Assembly (NCBI RefSeq): GCF_015356785.1
Contig: NZ_JAAEJV010000017.1
Coordinates: 1-39,601, forward strand
Length of the DNA: 39,601 nucleotides
Direction of reading: 5' to 3'
DNA from: Candidatus Neptunochlamydia vexilliferae
Lineage (GTDB): Bacteria; Chlamydiota; Chlamydiia; Chlamydiales; Simkaniaceae
In this document: positions 24,550 through 33,375 of the stretch, in pieces
Numbering within the stretch: the first letter of the stretch is position 1
How the letters are laid out: the number at the start of each line of letters is the position of its first letter
The notes under the pieces: model-generated
Database searches by the model: none
Seen by the model: the letters and a program-made list of their open reading frames with translations, nothing else
What the model was told of the DNA's origin: nothing
Made by a program: the position numbers and the translations under genes

Positions 24550-25038
24550 ATGGCAGCTTTAACACTAAAACAAACCTTTGGTGCAGTTGGACGTTACAGT
24601 CAACATGGCGATCTAAATAAACTAGCTAAGAAACTTGAGACTAAAGCCACAATGGAAGCGGTTTTAGACAAAGTAGCGGAGATGGTCAACAGCAATCCAA
24701 TACTATTCAAAGAGTTAAGAACAAAATATCCAAAAAGGGCTGAAATGTATGATAAGGGGGCTATGAAGCTTGCCGGTTTCGATAACTCAACGACCGAAGC
24801 TACAAATGCTGTCGCTCAAGGAAAAAGCCGAGCTGCTGCAAAACAACGCAGTCAAAGACGAAGAAATCCTGAAATTAAAACCGTTAAGCAAGCATTAGAA
24901 GTTATTAAAGCACGTGGTTATACTATAACTGATAGATTAACAACGAGTCTTAAAGTCATGCATCAACAGGCAACAGATCCAAATGCACATGCTAGAGCAA
25001 TGAACCTCGATACGTATGTAAATACATACTACAAATAA
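24550..25038 (+). CDS. Orphan small basic protein, abundant-protein type expression signals
   Basis: The 162-residue protein starts MAALTLKQTFGAVGRYSQHG and is mostly helical, with an arginine/lysine-rich centre (KSRAAAKQRSQRRRNPEIK at about 91-110) and a C-terminal helical part. The ATG follows AGGGAAG with good spacing. It has its own strong extended -10 promoter and a clean intrinsic terminator, so it is a single-gene unit. AT-rich codon choice differs from adjacent genes. I recognise no family. A DNA- or RNA-binding protein, or a secreted effector, would fit its charge and size, but neither is shown. Confidence 0.75.
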   Translation: MAALTLKQTFGAVGRYSQHGDLNKLAKKLETKATMEAVLDKVAEMVNSNPILFKELRTKYPKRAEMYDKGAMKLAGFDNSTTEATNAVAQGKSRAAAKQRSQRRRNPEIKTVKQALEVIKARGYTITDRLTTSLKVMHQQATDPNAHARAMNLDTYVNTYYK

Positions 25039-25046
25039 GCATCAAA

Positions 25047-25080
25047 GAGCCTGCTCCTTTTGGAGCGGGCTCTTTTATTT
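25047..25080 (+). terminator. Intrinsic terminator of the orphan gene
   Basis: GAGCCTGCTCC and GGAGCGGGCTC pair (one G-T pair) around TTTT, followed by TTTTATTT. The convergent proS gene ends at 25079, so its transcripts would also cross the hairpin. Confidence 0.85.
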
Positions 25081-26569
25081 AGTAAGATTTTGCGAAGATG
25101 ACACGCTGAGGACTGGACTTCCCAGTAAAGGGACAAGTGCCTGCTTCTTTTGCCCCATCAAGAGGGATACACCGCACAGTGACACTCAGCTCTTTCTGGA
25201 GCTTCTCCTCAACGGCATGATCTCCTGCCCAATGAGCGCTCACAAAACCGGCCTCCTTTTTAAAGAAGGCATAGAAGGCCTCTTCGGTGTCAACTTCCTG
25301 GATATGGCTATCGCGGAAGGCTTTAGCCTTTGCGTAGAGGTCATCCTGGATGGCATCAAGCTGGTCGGCGATGGTAGCCAGCAGGGTCTCTTCGGTCTGC
25401 TTCTCGAAGTCTTTATGCCCCTTATTCCGCTTGGCGATGGTCAGCTCTCCTTGTTCCAGCTCGCGGAGGCCGATTTCGACCCGGATGGGGACCCCTTTCT
25501 TGATCCATGACCACACCTTTTCGCCGCTCCGGAGATCTCGCTCGTCGAGATGGACGGTAAGGGGATCTTCGGCATAGTGGACCTTTTGGAGCTTTTCCTT
25601 TAGGGCGCGGCAGTAGGCTAGGATCTTTTCCTTGGCCTCAGGCTTATGAACAAGGGGGAGGATCACCGCTTGGGCTGAGGCTATCCGTGGAGGAAGGACG
25701 AGGCCATCATCATCGCCATGCACCATGATCATCCCACCGATGAGGCGAGTGGTCACTCCCCAAGAGGTGGTCCAGGCGTGGGCTTGGTTCCCCTCTCGGT
25801 CTTGGAAGGTAATGTCTTGCGCTTTGGAAAAGTTTTGACCGAGGAAGTGGGAGGTCCCTGCTTGAAGGGCCTTCCCATCTTGCATCATCGCTTCAAAGGT
25901 ATAGGTGGCAACCGCCCCAGGGAAACGTTCACTTTCGGTTTTCTCTCCTTGAATAACAGGAATGGCGAGCTTATTTTCGGCAAAATCGACATAGATCTCG
26001 AGCATTTGGCGGGCTTCTGCACGAGCCTCTTCTTCGGTAGCATGAGCGGTATGTCCCTCTTGCCAAAGGAACTCGGTTGTGCGCAAGAAAAGGCGGGTTC
26101 GCATTTCCCAACGAACCACATTGGCCCACTGATTCATCAAAAGAGGCAAGTCGCGGTGGGACTCGATCCACTTGGAAAACATCTCTCCAATCATCATCTC
26201 TGAAGTGGGGCGCACAACCAGAGGCTCTTCGAGTTCACCGTCAGGGACAAGTTTTCCCTCTTCGCCGGCAACGAGGCGGTGATGGGTGACAACCGCACAC
26301 TCTTTGGCAAATCCTTCGACATGTTTGGCCTCTTTTTCAAGGTAACTCAATGGGATAAAGAGGGGAAAATAGGCGTTTTGGTGCCCCGTCTCTTTAAATC
26401 TCCGATCGAGAATCCGTTGGATATTCTCCCAAAGGGCATATCCCCACGGCTTAATGACCATACACCCTCTAACGGGAGAGTGCTCTGCAAGTTCGGCCAC
26501 TTTAATGACCTGTTGGTACCACTCGGGATAGTCTTCGCTTCGAGTTGGGGTCACCGCTGTTTTTTTCAT
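25079..26569 (-). CDS. proS: Prolyl-tRNA synthetase, archaeal/eukaryal type
   Basis: The enzyme charges tRNA-Pro in the cytoplasm. The 496-residue sequence has class II motifs: motif 1 region SPVRGCMVIKPWGYALWENI, motif 2 RLFLRTTEFLWQEGHTAHAT, and motif 3 with TTRLIGGMIMVHGDDDGLVL. The anticodon-binding domain follows (VHLDERDLRSGEKVWSWIKK), then the C-terminal part ending FTGKSSPQRVIFAKSY. This is the short form without the bacterial editing insertion, as in Archaea, eukaryotes and some bacteria. C. trachomatis, as I recall, has the longer bacterial form (about 580 residues). The ATG overlaps the stop of lplA as ATGA, so it is translated with it. Confidence 0.93.
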   Translation of the reverse strand: MKKTAVTPTRSEDYPEWYQQVIKVAELAEHSPVRGCMVIKPWGYALWENIQRILDRRFKETGHQNAYFPLFIPLSYLEKEAKHVEGFAKECAVVTHHRLVAGEEGKLVPDGELEEPLVVRPTSEMMIGEMFSKWIESHRDLPLLMNQWANVVRWEMRTRLFLRTTEFLWQEGHTAHATEEEARAEARQMLEIYVDFAENKLAIPVIQGEKTESERFPGAVATYTFEAMMQDGKALQAGTSHFLGQNFSKAQDITFQDREGNQAHAWTTSWGVTTRLIGGMIMVHGDDDGLVLPPRIASAQAVILPLVHKPEAKEKILAYCRALKEKLQKVHYAEDPLTVHLDERDLRSGEKVWSWIKKGVPIRVEIGLRELEQGELTIAKRNKGHKDFEKQTEETLLATIADQLDAIQDDLYAKAKAFRDSHIQEVDTEEAFYAFFKKEAGFVSAHWAGDHAVEEKLQKELSVTVRCIPLDGAKEAGTCPFTGKSSPQRVIFAKSY

Positions 26570-27276
26570 TGTGTGAGTTCCTTTTCAAGTTGCTGTTTTA
26601 AGAGGGTTCGCACCTCTTCTAAATCATTGGGGGCCCACTCCCTCCCTAGAAGGGAGAAGGTTGTCTGAAGCATCGCCTCCTTCACTTGGGTATCGGGAAG
26701 GAGAATCGTGTTTAAAAAATCTTCTTTAGGGAGGGCGATCGCAATGCTCCCCTGGTGGAGATAGCCCTGTTTTTGCTTCCTTTGGGCCGCTCCAGCGATT
26801 TTCCGCCCCCCAAGCATCACATCATACTGGGTCGGCTTGGCCATGCAGAAGTTGCGGCAGTGCTCATCAAGGGGTGAGGGCTCCTCGGAAAGGAGGGATA
26901 ATTCGGGCTCAAATAAAGTCTTTACTCCACATTTAACCCGATGATTGATAAAATCATAGTTGTCTAGAGTGTTTGTAGAAAAGTGTGGAAAATCTGCAGG
27001 GACCAAGACTGAAAAGGCTAAGTCGCTGACGTGGAAGATCACCCCCCCTCCGGTGGGCCTGCGGGCCAAGGAGAGGCCCCACTTCTCAGCAGCGGCCAGG
27101 TCGAGATATTTGCCAGGGTCAAGGAAATAGCCATGGGTTGCCGCATCCCCTTCCCACTCATATAAGTGGAGAATGGGGGGATCGCTCGGCTTCATCTTTT
27201 GAAGGAGCTCGCTGTCGATCGCCATGTTTTCCTTGGCAGACCTCCTCCCTGTATCTAAAACTTTCCACGGTGACAT
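26566..27276 (-). CDS. lplA: Lipoate-protein ligase A family protein
   Basis: The 236-residue protein has the ligase core: RRPTGGGVIFH, a conserved lipoyl-AMP binding motif, and GGRKIAGAAQRKQKQGYLHQGSI with the catalytic-type lysine. It attaches lipoate to GcvH and to the E2 subunits of 2-oxoacid dehydrogenases. The gene sits between the gcvH region and clpC as in Chlamydia. It is followed by proS with a 4-bp overlap, which is not the chlamydial neighbour. The upstream ribosome site is short (AGGA directly before ATG), so the exact start is less certain. Confidence 0.9.
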   Translation of the reverse strand: MSPWKVLDTGRRSAKENMAIDSELLQKMKPSDPPILHLYEWEGDAATHGYFLDPGKYLDLAAAEKWGLSLARRPTGGGVIFHVSDLAFSVLVPADFPHFSTNTLDNYDFINHRVKCGVKTLFEPELSLLSEEPSPLDEHCRNFCMAKPTQYDVMLGGRKIAGAAQRKQKQGYLHQGSIAIALPKEDFLNTILLPDTQVKEAMLQTTFSLLGREWAPNDLEEVRTLLKQQLEKELTQ

Positions 27277-27346
27277 TCCTATACTTATACCAAAATGGGA
27301 GATAAAAATTTACAAAAAAAGAGTGGGATAGGCAGAATGAGGATTA

Positions 27347-27512
27347 GAACCGAGATAGGGATCTAGGAGGGTTTAGCTGGATTTCGATTTTTTTTGAGAA
27401 ATCGATTCTTGCGACGACCCCATAGCCATAGGCGCTATAGGGGAGGAGCAAGATCGGTTTATCGGGAAAAAGAGAGGTTCAGATAAATGCTAATAGATTT
27501 CTACCTCGGTTC
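27347..27512. repeat. Fold-back element, copy R3 (about 166 bp)
   Basis: The interval starts GAACCGAG and ends CTCGGTTC. The two halves are complementary at roughly 60-65% of positions by hand alignment, with the best pairing near the middle (CCCATAGC with GCTATAGGG). It shares TTTCGATTTTTTTT with R4 at almost the same distance from the left end. Its right edge is 56 bp before the clpC start. Confidence 0.6.
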
Positions 27513-27568
27513 AGAAAAAGGGGGAGCTTTTTCGCTACCCCATAATTTAAAAAACCACGAGCTTCATC

Positions 27569-30091
27569 ATGTTTGATAAATTTACAAATCGTGCCAAGCA
27601 GGTCATAAAACTCGCTAAAAAAGAGGCGCAACGTCTGAACCACAACTATTTGGGGACTGAGCATATTCTCCTCGGCCTTCTTAAGCTGGGGCAAGGAATT
27701 GCGGTCAACGTCCTCCGGAACTTGAGTGTCGATTATGACACCGTTCTTGCCGAGGTCGAGCGTCTTGTTGGGTTTGGTCCTGAGATCCAGGTCTATGGCG
27801 ATCCGGCACTGACAGGCAAGGTGAAGAAGGTTTTTGAATATGCCAATGAAGAAGCTGCAGCCTTAAACCATAACTACGTGGGAACCGAACATCTCCTTTT
27901 AGCTCTTTTAAGACAGACCGATGGAGTGGCAACGCAGATCCTCGAAAACTTAAACATCAATCTTAAAGAGGTGCGGAAAGAGGTTCTTAAAGAACTTGAA
28001 ACCTTTAACCTCCAACTCCCTCCGATGGGAATGGGGGGAAATCCTTCCACACCGCGGCAAGAAAAGGCGCCTGGAACACCAGGGGGAGCAGAAAAGCTCC
28101 CTGCATTGCGCGCTTATGGACATGACCTGACTGAGCTCTGCCGTGAAGGAAAGCTCGACCCCGTCATCGGCCGGAAGCATGAAGTGGAAAGACTCATCTT
28201 AATTCTCTGCCGCCGCCGCAAAAACAACCCGGTCCTTATTGGAGAAGCGGGTGTCGGTAAAACGGCGATTGTTGAAGGACTTGCCCAAGCGATTGTTAAA
28301 GGAGAGGTCCCTGAACACCTCGCTAAGAAAAAGCTCATCTCGCTCGACCTCACCTTAATGATTGCAGGAACCAAGTACCGTGGTCAGTTCGAAGAGCGGA
28401 TCAAAGCGGTGATGGATGAGGTGAAGAAGCATGGAAACATCCTCCTCTTTATCGATGAACTTCACACCATCGTGGGTGCGGGTGCTGCCGAAGGGGCGAT
28501 CGATGCTTCCAACATTTTAAAGCCCGCTCTTTCTCGAGGAGAGATCCAGTGTATCGGGGCAACGACCCTTGATGAGTACCGAAAACATATCGAAAAAGAT
28601 GCCGCCCTGGAACGCCGTTTCCAAAAGATTAATGTGGCTCCTCCCAGTGTGGAAGAGGCAACTGAAATTATTGGGGGGCTCAAAACAAAATACCAAGAGC
28701 ACCACAAATGTATTTATACCGATGAGGCGATCCTTAGCGCTGTTTATCTTTCTGACCGTTACATCACCGGCCGTTTCCTCCCCGATAAAGCGATCGATCT
28801 GATCGACGAAGCGGGAGCTAAGGCGCGCATTTCGATGCTCCATCAACCGCAAGACATCCATCAGATGGAACAAGAGATCGAAGAGCTCCGCAAAGCAAAA
28901 GAGGAGTCGATCGGGAACCAAGAGTATGAAAAGGCGGCCAACCTTCGCGATAAAGAGAAAAACCTCCGCGAAAAATTGGCCCAAGTCCTTGCCGAGTGGG
29001 AGAAGAGTAAAGAAGAGCACCAGGTGATGGTCGATGAAGATGATGTTGCCGCCGTTGTCGCAAAGCATACCGGCATCCCGATGTCTCGCCTTACCGAAGG
29101 AGAAGCATCGAAGGTGCTGAAGATGAAAGAGATCTTGAAAGATCATATTGTTGGGCAAGATAAGGCGATCGATACCGTTTGCCGCTCGCTCCGCCGCAGT
29201 AAAGCTGACATTAAAGATCCAAGCCGACCCATTGGTGCCTTCTTATTCTTAGGGCCAACGGGAGTGGGAAAAACCCTCCTTGCCAAGCAGCTGGCGATCC
29301 ATATGTTTGGGGGAGAGGATGCCCTGATCCAAGTCGATATGTCGGAGTACATGGAGAAGTTTGCAGTGAGCCGGATGACCGGTTCTCCTCCTGGATATGT
29401 GGGACACGAGGAAGGCGGACAGCTGACCGAGCAGGTTCGCAGACGTCCTTACTCTGTCGTCCTCTTTGATGAGATCGAGAAGGCTCACCCCGATGTGATG
29501 AACCTCCTCCTTCAAATCTTAGAAGAGGGAAAACTCACCGACTCGATGGGACGGAAAGTCAACTTCCGCAACACCATTATCTTAATGACCTCAAACCTTG
29601 GCTCCGACCTGATCCGTCGGACAACGATGGGCTTTGGCGACAAAGATGGTCTCCCCTCTTATGATGAGATGAGAGACAAAATGGATAAAGCGACGAAAAA
29701 GCACTTTAAGCCTGAGTTTATCAACCGTCTCGATGACACCGTCATCTTTAAAGCGCTTGATAAGCCTGACCTTGAACACATTATTGAAATTGAACTCAAG
29801 AAGCTCAAAACACGTCTTGAAAGGAAGAATATCCTCCTTGAGCTTGAGCCAAGCGCTAAAACGCATCTTGTCGAGAAAGGATTCCAGCCCGAGATGGGAG
29901 CCCGAACGCTCCGTCGAACGATCGAGCAACGTCTCGAGGATCCCCTTGCTGAAAAGCTCCTCCTTGAAGGAGATGAGCCGCGCAAAATTCGGGTCGACTT
30001 CGTGGAAGACAAGCTCTCCTTTAAAGATGAGCCTCTTCCTAAAAAGAAGAAGCAGAAGAGCGAAAAGGTGACAAGTAAAGCGGATAGTTAA
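27569..30091 (+). CDS. clpC: ATP-dependent Clp protease ATP-binding subunit ClpC
   Basis: ClpC is a cytoplasmic AAA+ unfoldase that feeds ClpP. The 840-residue protein contains two Clp-N repeats ([19 protein letters not shown] and [20 protein letters not shown]), AAA module 1 with Walker [10 protein letters not shown] and Walker B LLFIDEL, a UVR-type coiled segment ([20 protein letters not shown]), AAA module 2 with GPTGVGKT and [11 protein letters not shown], and the D2-small domain. It ends in a lysine-rich tail. Length and layout match ClpC. The Shine-Dalgarno is poor (CACGAG). The upstream region includes repeat R3, so its promoter is either within or downstream of that repeat. Confidence 0.97.
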   Translation: MFDKFTNRAKQVIKLAKKEAQRLNHNYLGTEHILLGLLKLGQGIAVNVLRNLSVDYDTVLAEVERLVGFGPEIQVYGDPALTGKVKKVFEYANEEAAALNHNYVGTEHLLLALLRQTDGVATQILENLNINLKEVRKEVLKELETFNLQLPPMGMGGNPSTPRQEKAPGTPGGAEKLPALRAYGHDLTELCREGKLDPVIGRKHEVERLILILCRRRKNNPVLIGEAGVGKTAIVEGLAQAIVKGEVPEHLAKKKLISLDLTLMIAGTKYRGQFEERIKAVMDEVKKHGNILLFIDELHTIVGAGAAEGAIDASNILKPALSRGEIQCIGATTLDEYRKHIEKDAALERRFQKINVAPPSVEEATEIIGGLKTKYQEHHKCIYTDEAILSAVYLSDRYITGRFLPDKAIDLIDEAGAKARISMLHQPQDIHQMEQEIEELRKAKEESIGNQEYEKAANLRDKEKNLREKLAQVLAEWEKSKEEHQVMVDEDDVAAVVAKHTGIPMSRLTEGEASKVLKMKEILKDHIVGQDKAIDTVCRSLRRSKADIKDPSRPIGAFLFLGPTGVGKTLLAKQLAIHMFGGEDALIQVDMSEYMEKFAVSRMTGSPPGYVGHEEGGQLTEQVRRRPYSVVLFDEIEKAHPDVMNLLLQILEEGKLTDSMGRKVNFRNTIILMTSNLGSDLIRRTTMGFGDKDGLPSYDEMRDKMDKATKKHFKPEFINRLDDTVIFKALDKPDLEHIIEIELKKLKTRLERKNILLELEPSAKTHLVEKGFQPEMGARTLRRTIEQRLEDPLAEKLLLEGDEPRKIRVDFVEDKLSFKDEPLPKKKKQKSEKVTSKADS

Positions 30092-30181
30092 GCGCGGATT
30101 GCAGCCGTTTTGCTTTTATGACATCACAAAGAACCGTACGACCATCTGTGAAGATAAAATGTCTTCTTCCAGGAAGCTCAT

Positions 30182-30347
30182 AACCTCAGTTTCGGGTTTA
30201 GTTTGCTTAGCTCCAGAGGGAGTTTTGCTTAAATTTTCTTCTTTTTGATCGAAAGTAAGGGTCTAAATGGCCCTTTCCGAGATCAAAAAGGAGAAAAGAA
30301 AGCTAAAATCCCCTGAGGCTGAGTGAAATAAACTCGAAACTGAGGTT
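30182..30347. repeat. Fold-back element, copy R2 (166 bp)
   Basis: It has the same length and orientation as R1, with about 93% identity. Its ends are AACCTCAGTTTCGGGTTTA and the near-complement ending CTGAGGTT. Relative to R1, two positions in the left end changed together with their pairing partners in the right end. CAT flanks it directly on both sides. Confidence 0.8.
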
Positions 30348-30547
30348 CATAGGTATGGTAATTATATCCTTTGACATTATGACGAAAAAAGGCGCAGATC
30401 CGCTTTGAGGTATTATCAATCGGCGATTCTGACTTAAAGTAGAGAATAAAGTGATAGGTGCCCAAGGGACAATCACTAAGATAAGCGCTGATCCCCGTCA
30501 TTGTCTGAATAAGGATTTTTTTTTGTTCAGATTCTAAAAGTTTAGTC
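30348..30547. other. Interval between clpC and ptsN2 outside R2
   Basis: A minus-strand frame (from about 30501 into R2) looks weakly coding (GTYHFILYFKSESPIDNTSK), has no ribosome site and stops inside R2 at 30283. It could be a gene remnant cut by the repeat. The stretch 30092-30181 after clpC has no clear terminator. Confidence 0.25.
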
Positions 30548-31276
30548 TCACTTAGCGCCAACTCGCGATTCCCAATCTCTAATATATTCAAGAAGCTCTT
30601 TCTTATCGGGCTTAGAGTGGAAAAGTTCGAGGGCCTCATCTTGACTGCTTAGATGGGCCAATTTGGCTAAAAGATGGAGGTGACGTTTGTCACTACAGGC
30701 AAAAAGGAAAAAGAGGGTATGGATCGGCTTTTCATCTAAAGCACCCCAGTCGACCGGCTCTTTAGGGAAGACAACCACCACGATATCTTTCGGTCCCTCT
30801 AGGATAAAATCGCGGGTATGAGGAACAGCAATTCCATTGCTCAGCCCAGTTGGCATCAGCCGCTCCCGGTCAAGGAGAAGGTCGGAGATCACCAAGGGAT
30901 CGATTTCTAATTTTTCTGACACGCGAGACATCGTTTCACGGACCAAAGCTTCTTTTTCAGTGGCTTGAATATCGGTTAAGACAGCGCCTTGGTGGATGGC
31001 TCGAAAAAGGCTAAACTGTTGCATCCCCTTTTTAGAGTCCTGGCTTTCTTCCTCCACTTCTTTGGCGGGAAAGATTTGCTCCTCTTCCGAAGGGAGAAAA
31101 TTCCCCGTCTCATTTTGGAGGCGGCAACTCAGCATCCAATCTTGGATCTCCTGTTTGCTAAACCGGTACTGATGGTGAAGGCGGTAAGCTGGAATCTTTC
31201 CTTCCGCAAGCCAACGGCGAATGGTTGTTTCCGATACGTTTAGTAATTCTGCAACATCTTTGATCTTCAGGTCCAT
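30548..31276 (-). CDS. ptsN: PtsN-type EIIA protein with N-terminal helix-turn-helix domain
   Basis: The 242-residue protein has an excisionase/MerR-like HTH (LKIKDVAELLNVSETTIRRW, about 2-50), a linker, and a PTS EIIA-type-2 domain with the phosphorylation site GIAVPHTRDF (His153). Chlamydial genomes have two adjacent ptsN genes, one carrying such an HTH, and this is that copy. It probably has a regulatory role through the nitrogen PTS and not sugar uptake. The upstream 142 bp contain TTGCAA and TATAGT with 15-base spacing, a weak promoter candidate. It is the last gene of the run dut-ptsN-ptsN. Confidence 0.9.
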   Translation of the reverse strand: MDLKIKDVAELLNVSETTIRRWLAEGKIPAYRLHHQYRFSKQEIQDWMLSCRLQNETGNFLPSEEEQIFPAKEVEEESQDSKKGMQQFSLFRAIHQGAVLTDIQATEKEALVRETMSRVSEKLEIDPLVISDLLLDRERLMPTGLSNGIAVPHTRDFILEGPKDIVVVVFPKEPVDWGALDEKPIHTLFFLFACSDKRHLHLLAKLAHLSSQDEALELFHSKPDKKELLEYIRDWESRVGAK

Positions 31277-31418
31277 CTACCAACCTCACGTTATATGGCC
31301 AAAACTATATTAATTTTGACTTTCTTGCAACATTCTCAACCGTTCTTTTCTCAAAAAGAAATTTAAGACTTTGAGCCTAAACAAGATTAAAAATGACTAA
31401 AGATGACAAGAGATGAAG

Positions 31419-31916
31419 CTAACAGCCTTCAAAAAGAGCAACCACATCTTCTTTGGTTTTGGCAGTGAGGAGATTTTTCCGCCGCTCCTCATCCTTGATG
31501 GCTGCCGTGAGTCGAGAAAGGACCTTGAGATACTCGGTTTGTTCACTAGCGGGCCCTCCGATCATGAAGATCAGGCGGACAGGCGCTCCATCGAGAGCAT
31601 CCCACTCGATTCCTTCTTTTCCTTTTTGGAGGCCGACCACTAAGAAAAAGCGGTCAAAGTCAGGAAGTTTTGCATGAGGAATAGCTACCCCCATTCCAAT
31701 TCCAGTCGAAACGATCTTTTCTCTTTTAAGAATCGCATCGAGGAATTCTTCTTTTTCAGGAAGGTGCCCTGCGTCAGCAAGGGAGTCAACAAGCCGCTTA
31801 AGCGCTTCATCACGATCTTCGACTTCCAAAAAGGAAATCGCCGCCCGTTGGATAAATTCTGAAAGAGTCACACCCTCTCCTTTCTTAAAGATCTTAAAGT
31901 GTTCCAGTATGGCCAA
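31419..31916 (-). CDS. ptsN: PtsN-type EIIA protein (stand-alone)
   Basis: The EIIA-type-2 domain covers nearly the whole product, with the phosphorylation-site motif [11 protein letters not shown] and a C-terminal EDVVALFEG. The reading frame is open upstream to an ATG at 32003, but that would overlap dut by 110 bp and add residues without family similarity. A TTG at 31916 is preceded by GGAG with 9-base spacing and gives 165 residues; a GTG at 31922 is an alternative. Both starts overlap the end of dut by 23-29 bp. The pair of ptsN genes after dut matches the chlamydial arrangement. Confidence 0.85.
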   Translation of the reverse strand: MAILEHFKIFKKGEGVTLSEFIQRAAISFLEVEDRDEALKRLVDSLADAGHLPEKEEFLDAILKREKIVSTGIGMGVAIPHAKLPDFDRFFLVVGLQKGKEGIEWDALDGAPVRLIFMIGGPASEQTEYLKVLSRLTAAIKDEERRKNLLTAKTKEDVVALFEGC

Positions 31917-32337
31917 AACCACCCTCTCCCCGCTTCGTCGTCTGAAGCATTGATTCTTCTTTATAACAGGCCCTGTAGACAGGGGCAAAGACAAGTTGCG
32001 CAATGCGCATTTTGGGAGTCACCACAAAAGGCTCCTTCCCATGATTCATCAAGATAATGCCCACTTCACCGCGGTAGTCAGAGTCGATCGTTCCTGGGGT
32101 GTTGAGGACCGTGATCCCCTGCTTAAGGGCAAGGCCACTGCGGGGGCGCACTTGGATTTCATATCCTTTAGGGATTTCAAAACGGAGTCCTGTTGGAATG
32201 AGCTTCCGCTCGCCCGGCTCGATCACCATCTCTTCGGTAATAAAAGCGCGAATATCGGCACCTGCTGCTTCCTCAGATCCGTAGGTTGGGAGCTCTGCCC
32301 CCTCTTCTAGTTTTGTGGGGACAATTTCTTCTTTCAT
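31894..32337 (-). CDS. dut: Deoxyuridine 5'-triphosphate nucleotidohydrolase
   Basis: The trimeric dUTPase hydrolyses dUTP to dUMP and pyrophosphate, keeping uracil out of DNA. The 147-residue product has all five motifs: [39 protein letters not shown] and [10 protein letters not shown] (family RGxGGFGSTG). The start codon overlaps the accD stop as ATGA. The end overlaps the start of the downstream ptsN gene. Confidence 0.97.
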   Translation of the reverse strand: MKEEIVPTKLEEGAELPTYGSEEAAGADIRAFITEEMVIEPGERKLIPTGLRFEIPKGYEIQVRPRSGLALKQGITVLNTPGTIDSDYRGEVGIILMNHGKEPFVVTPKMRIAQLVFAPVYRACYKEESMLQTTKRGEGGFGHTGTL

Positions 32338-33296
32338 GGTTGACTAACTTTGATGGCGTTTTTTTCCCGCTCTTTCGTTGAAAGAGTGATCATATCATCG
32401 AGCTTTTCTCGCTCAATTTTCTTTTCAGGGCTAAGGGGGGCCTTTTCATTTCCTGTGAGAAACTCGATAAAGAAAACGATTTTCCCTTTGAGCTCACTTC
32501 TCTTCACGATACAATCGATCATCCCCTTTTCTAAAAGGAACTCTGATTTTTGCGCTGTATCGGGAAGTTTTTGACGGATTGTTTGCTCAACAACGCGCGG
32601 TCCTGCAAAGCCAATCAAAGCATTCGGCTCTGCAATATTGATATCTCCAAGCGACGCAAAAGAGGCGGTCACCCCTCCCGTAGTTGGGTTAACAAGAACA
32701 GAGATAAAGGGGATGCCAGCATTATGGAGTTTTGCAAGAGCGGCAGAAGTTTTCGCCATCTGCATAAGAGAGTAAATCGACTCCTGCATCCGCGCCCCTC
32801 CCGATGAAGAGACCAGGACAAGAGGGATCTTTTTCTTTAGTGCATGTTCGATCAAGAGCGTGATCCTTTCACCGACAACAGAGCCCATCGAGCCGCCCAT
32901 AAAGCCAAAGTCCAAAACACCTAGCGCGGTATCGAAGCCATCCATCGTGCAGGTTCCCGTTAAGATCGCATCGCTTCTCCCCATCTTTTTTTGCGCTTTG
33001 GTCAAGCGATCAGAATAAGCTTCTGAATCGACGAAATTCAGGGGATCGGTCGGCTTAACCTCATCAAAAAGTTCTTTAAAGGAGTTGCCATCAGCGAGAA
33101 GTTCAACCCGCTGCATAGCAGATAGACGGTAGTGGTGTTCACATTTGGGGCAGCAGTTGTGATTTTCCTGGAGCTCATTTGCATGGATCATCTCCTCACA
33201 ACTTGTGCATTTGACCCAACCGCTCAGTCCATCCTTTTTGGTGGACTCCACCTTAATTTTCGGCTTATGCCGTGTAAAAAGTCCTAAAAACTTCAT
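32334..33296 (-). CDS. accD: Acetyl-CoA carboxylase carboxyltransferase subunit beta
   Basis: AccD with AccA transfers the carboxyl group from biotin to acetyl-CoA, the first step of fatty-acid synthesis. The 320-residue protein has an N-terminal zinc finger (Cys30, Cys33, Cys49, Cys52) and the carboxyltransferase core with [18 protein letters not shown] and [16 protein letters not shown]. Length is close to the family norm. It is followed directly by dut with a 4-bp overlap. Confidence 0.97.
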   Translation of the reverse strand: MKFLGLFTRHKPKIKVESTKKDGLSGWVKCTSCEEMIHANELQENHNCCPKCEHHYRLSAMQRVELLADGNSFKELFDEVKPTDPLNFVDSEAYSDRLTKAQKKMGRSDAILTGTCTMDGFDTALGVLDFGFMGGSMGSVVGERITLLIEHALKKKIPLVLVSSSGGARMQESIYSLMQMAKTSAALAKLHNAGIPFISVLVNPTTGGVTASFASLGDINIAEPNALIGFAGPRVVEQTIRQKLPDTAQKSEFLLEKGMIDCIVKRSELKGKIVFFIEFLTGNEKAPLSPEKKIEREKLDDMITLSTKEREKNAIKVSQP

Positions 33297-33317
33297 AACA
33301 ACCTTTTGTCATTGCCG

Positions 33318-33374
33318 TTATACACAAAAATGGTAGCAGACCCTCCGAAAGAACACAACCTCTATTGTGCAAAA
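33318..33374. promoter_or_regulatory. Two DnaA-box-like sites facing each other
   Basis: TTATACACA (33318-33326, plus strand) is an exact match to the DnaA box TTATNCACA. TTTTGCACA on the minus strand (33366-33374) fits the relaxed form TTWTNCACA. They lie 39 bp apart in the 79-bp gap between hemCD and accD. A 9-mer of this degeneracy is expected two or three times by chance in a window this size, but two so close together is less likely. Confidence 0.35.
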
Positions 33375-33375
33375 A

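Noticed and set aside
30283-30639. A 118-codon minus-strand ORF downstream of ptsN
   Set aside because: It overlaps the 3' end of ptsN in another frame, has no ribosome site, and its last part is repeat R2. At best a fragment of a lost gene.
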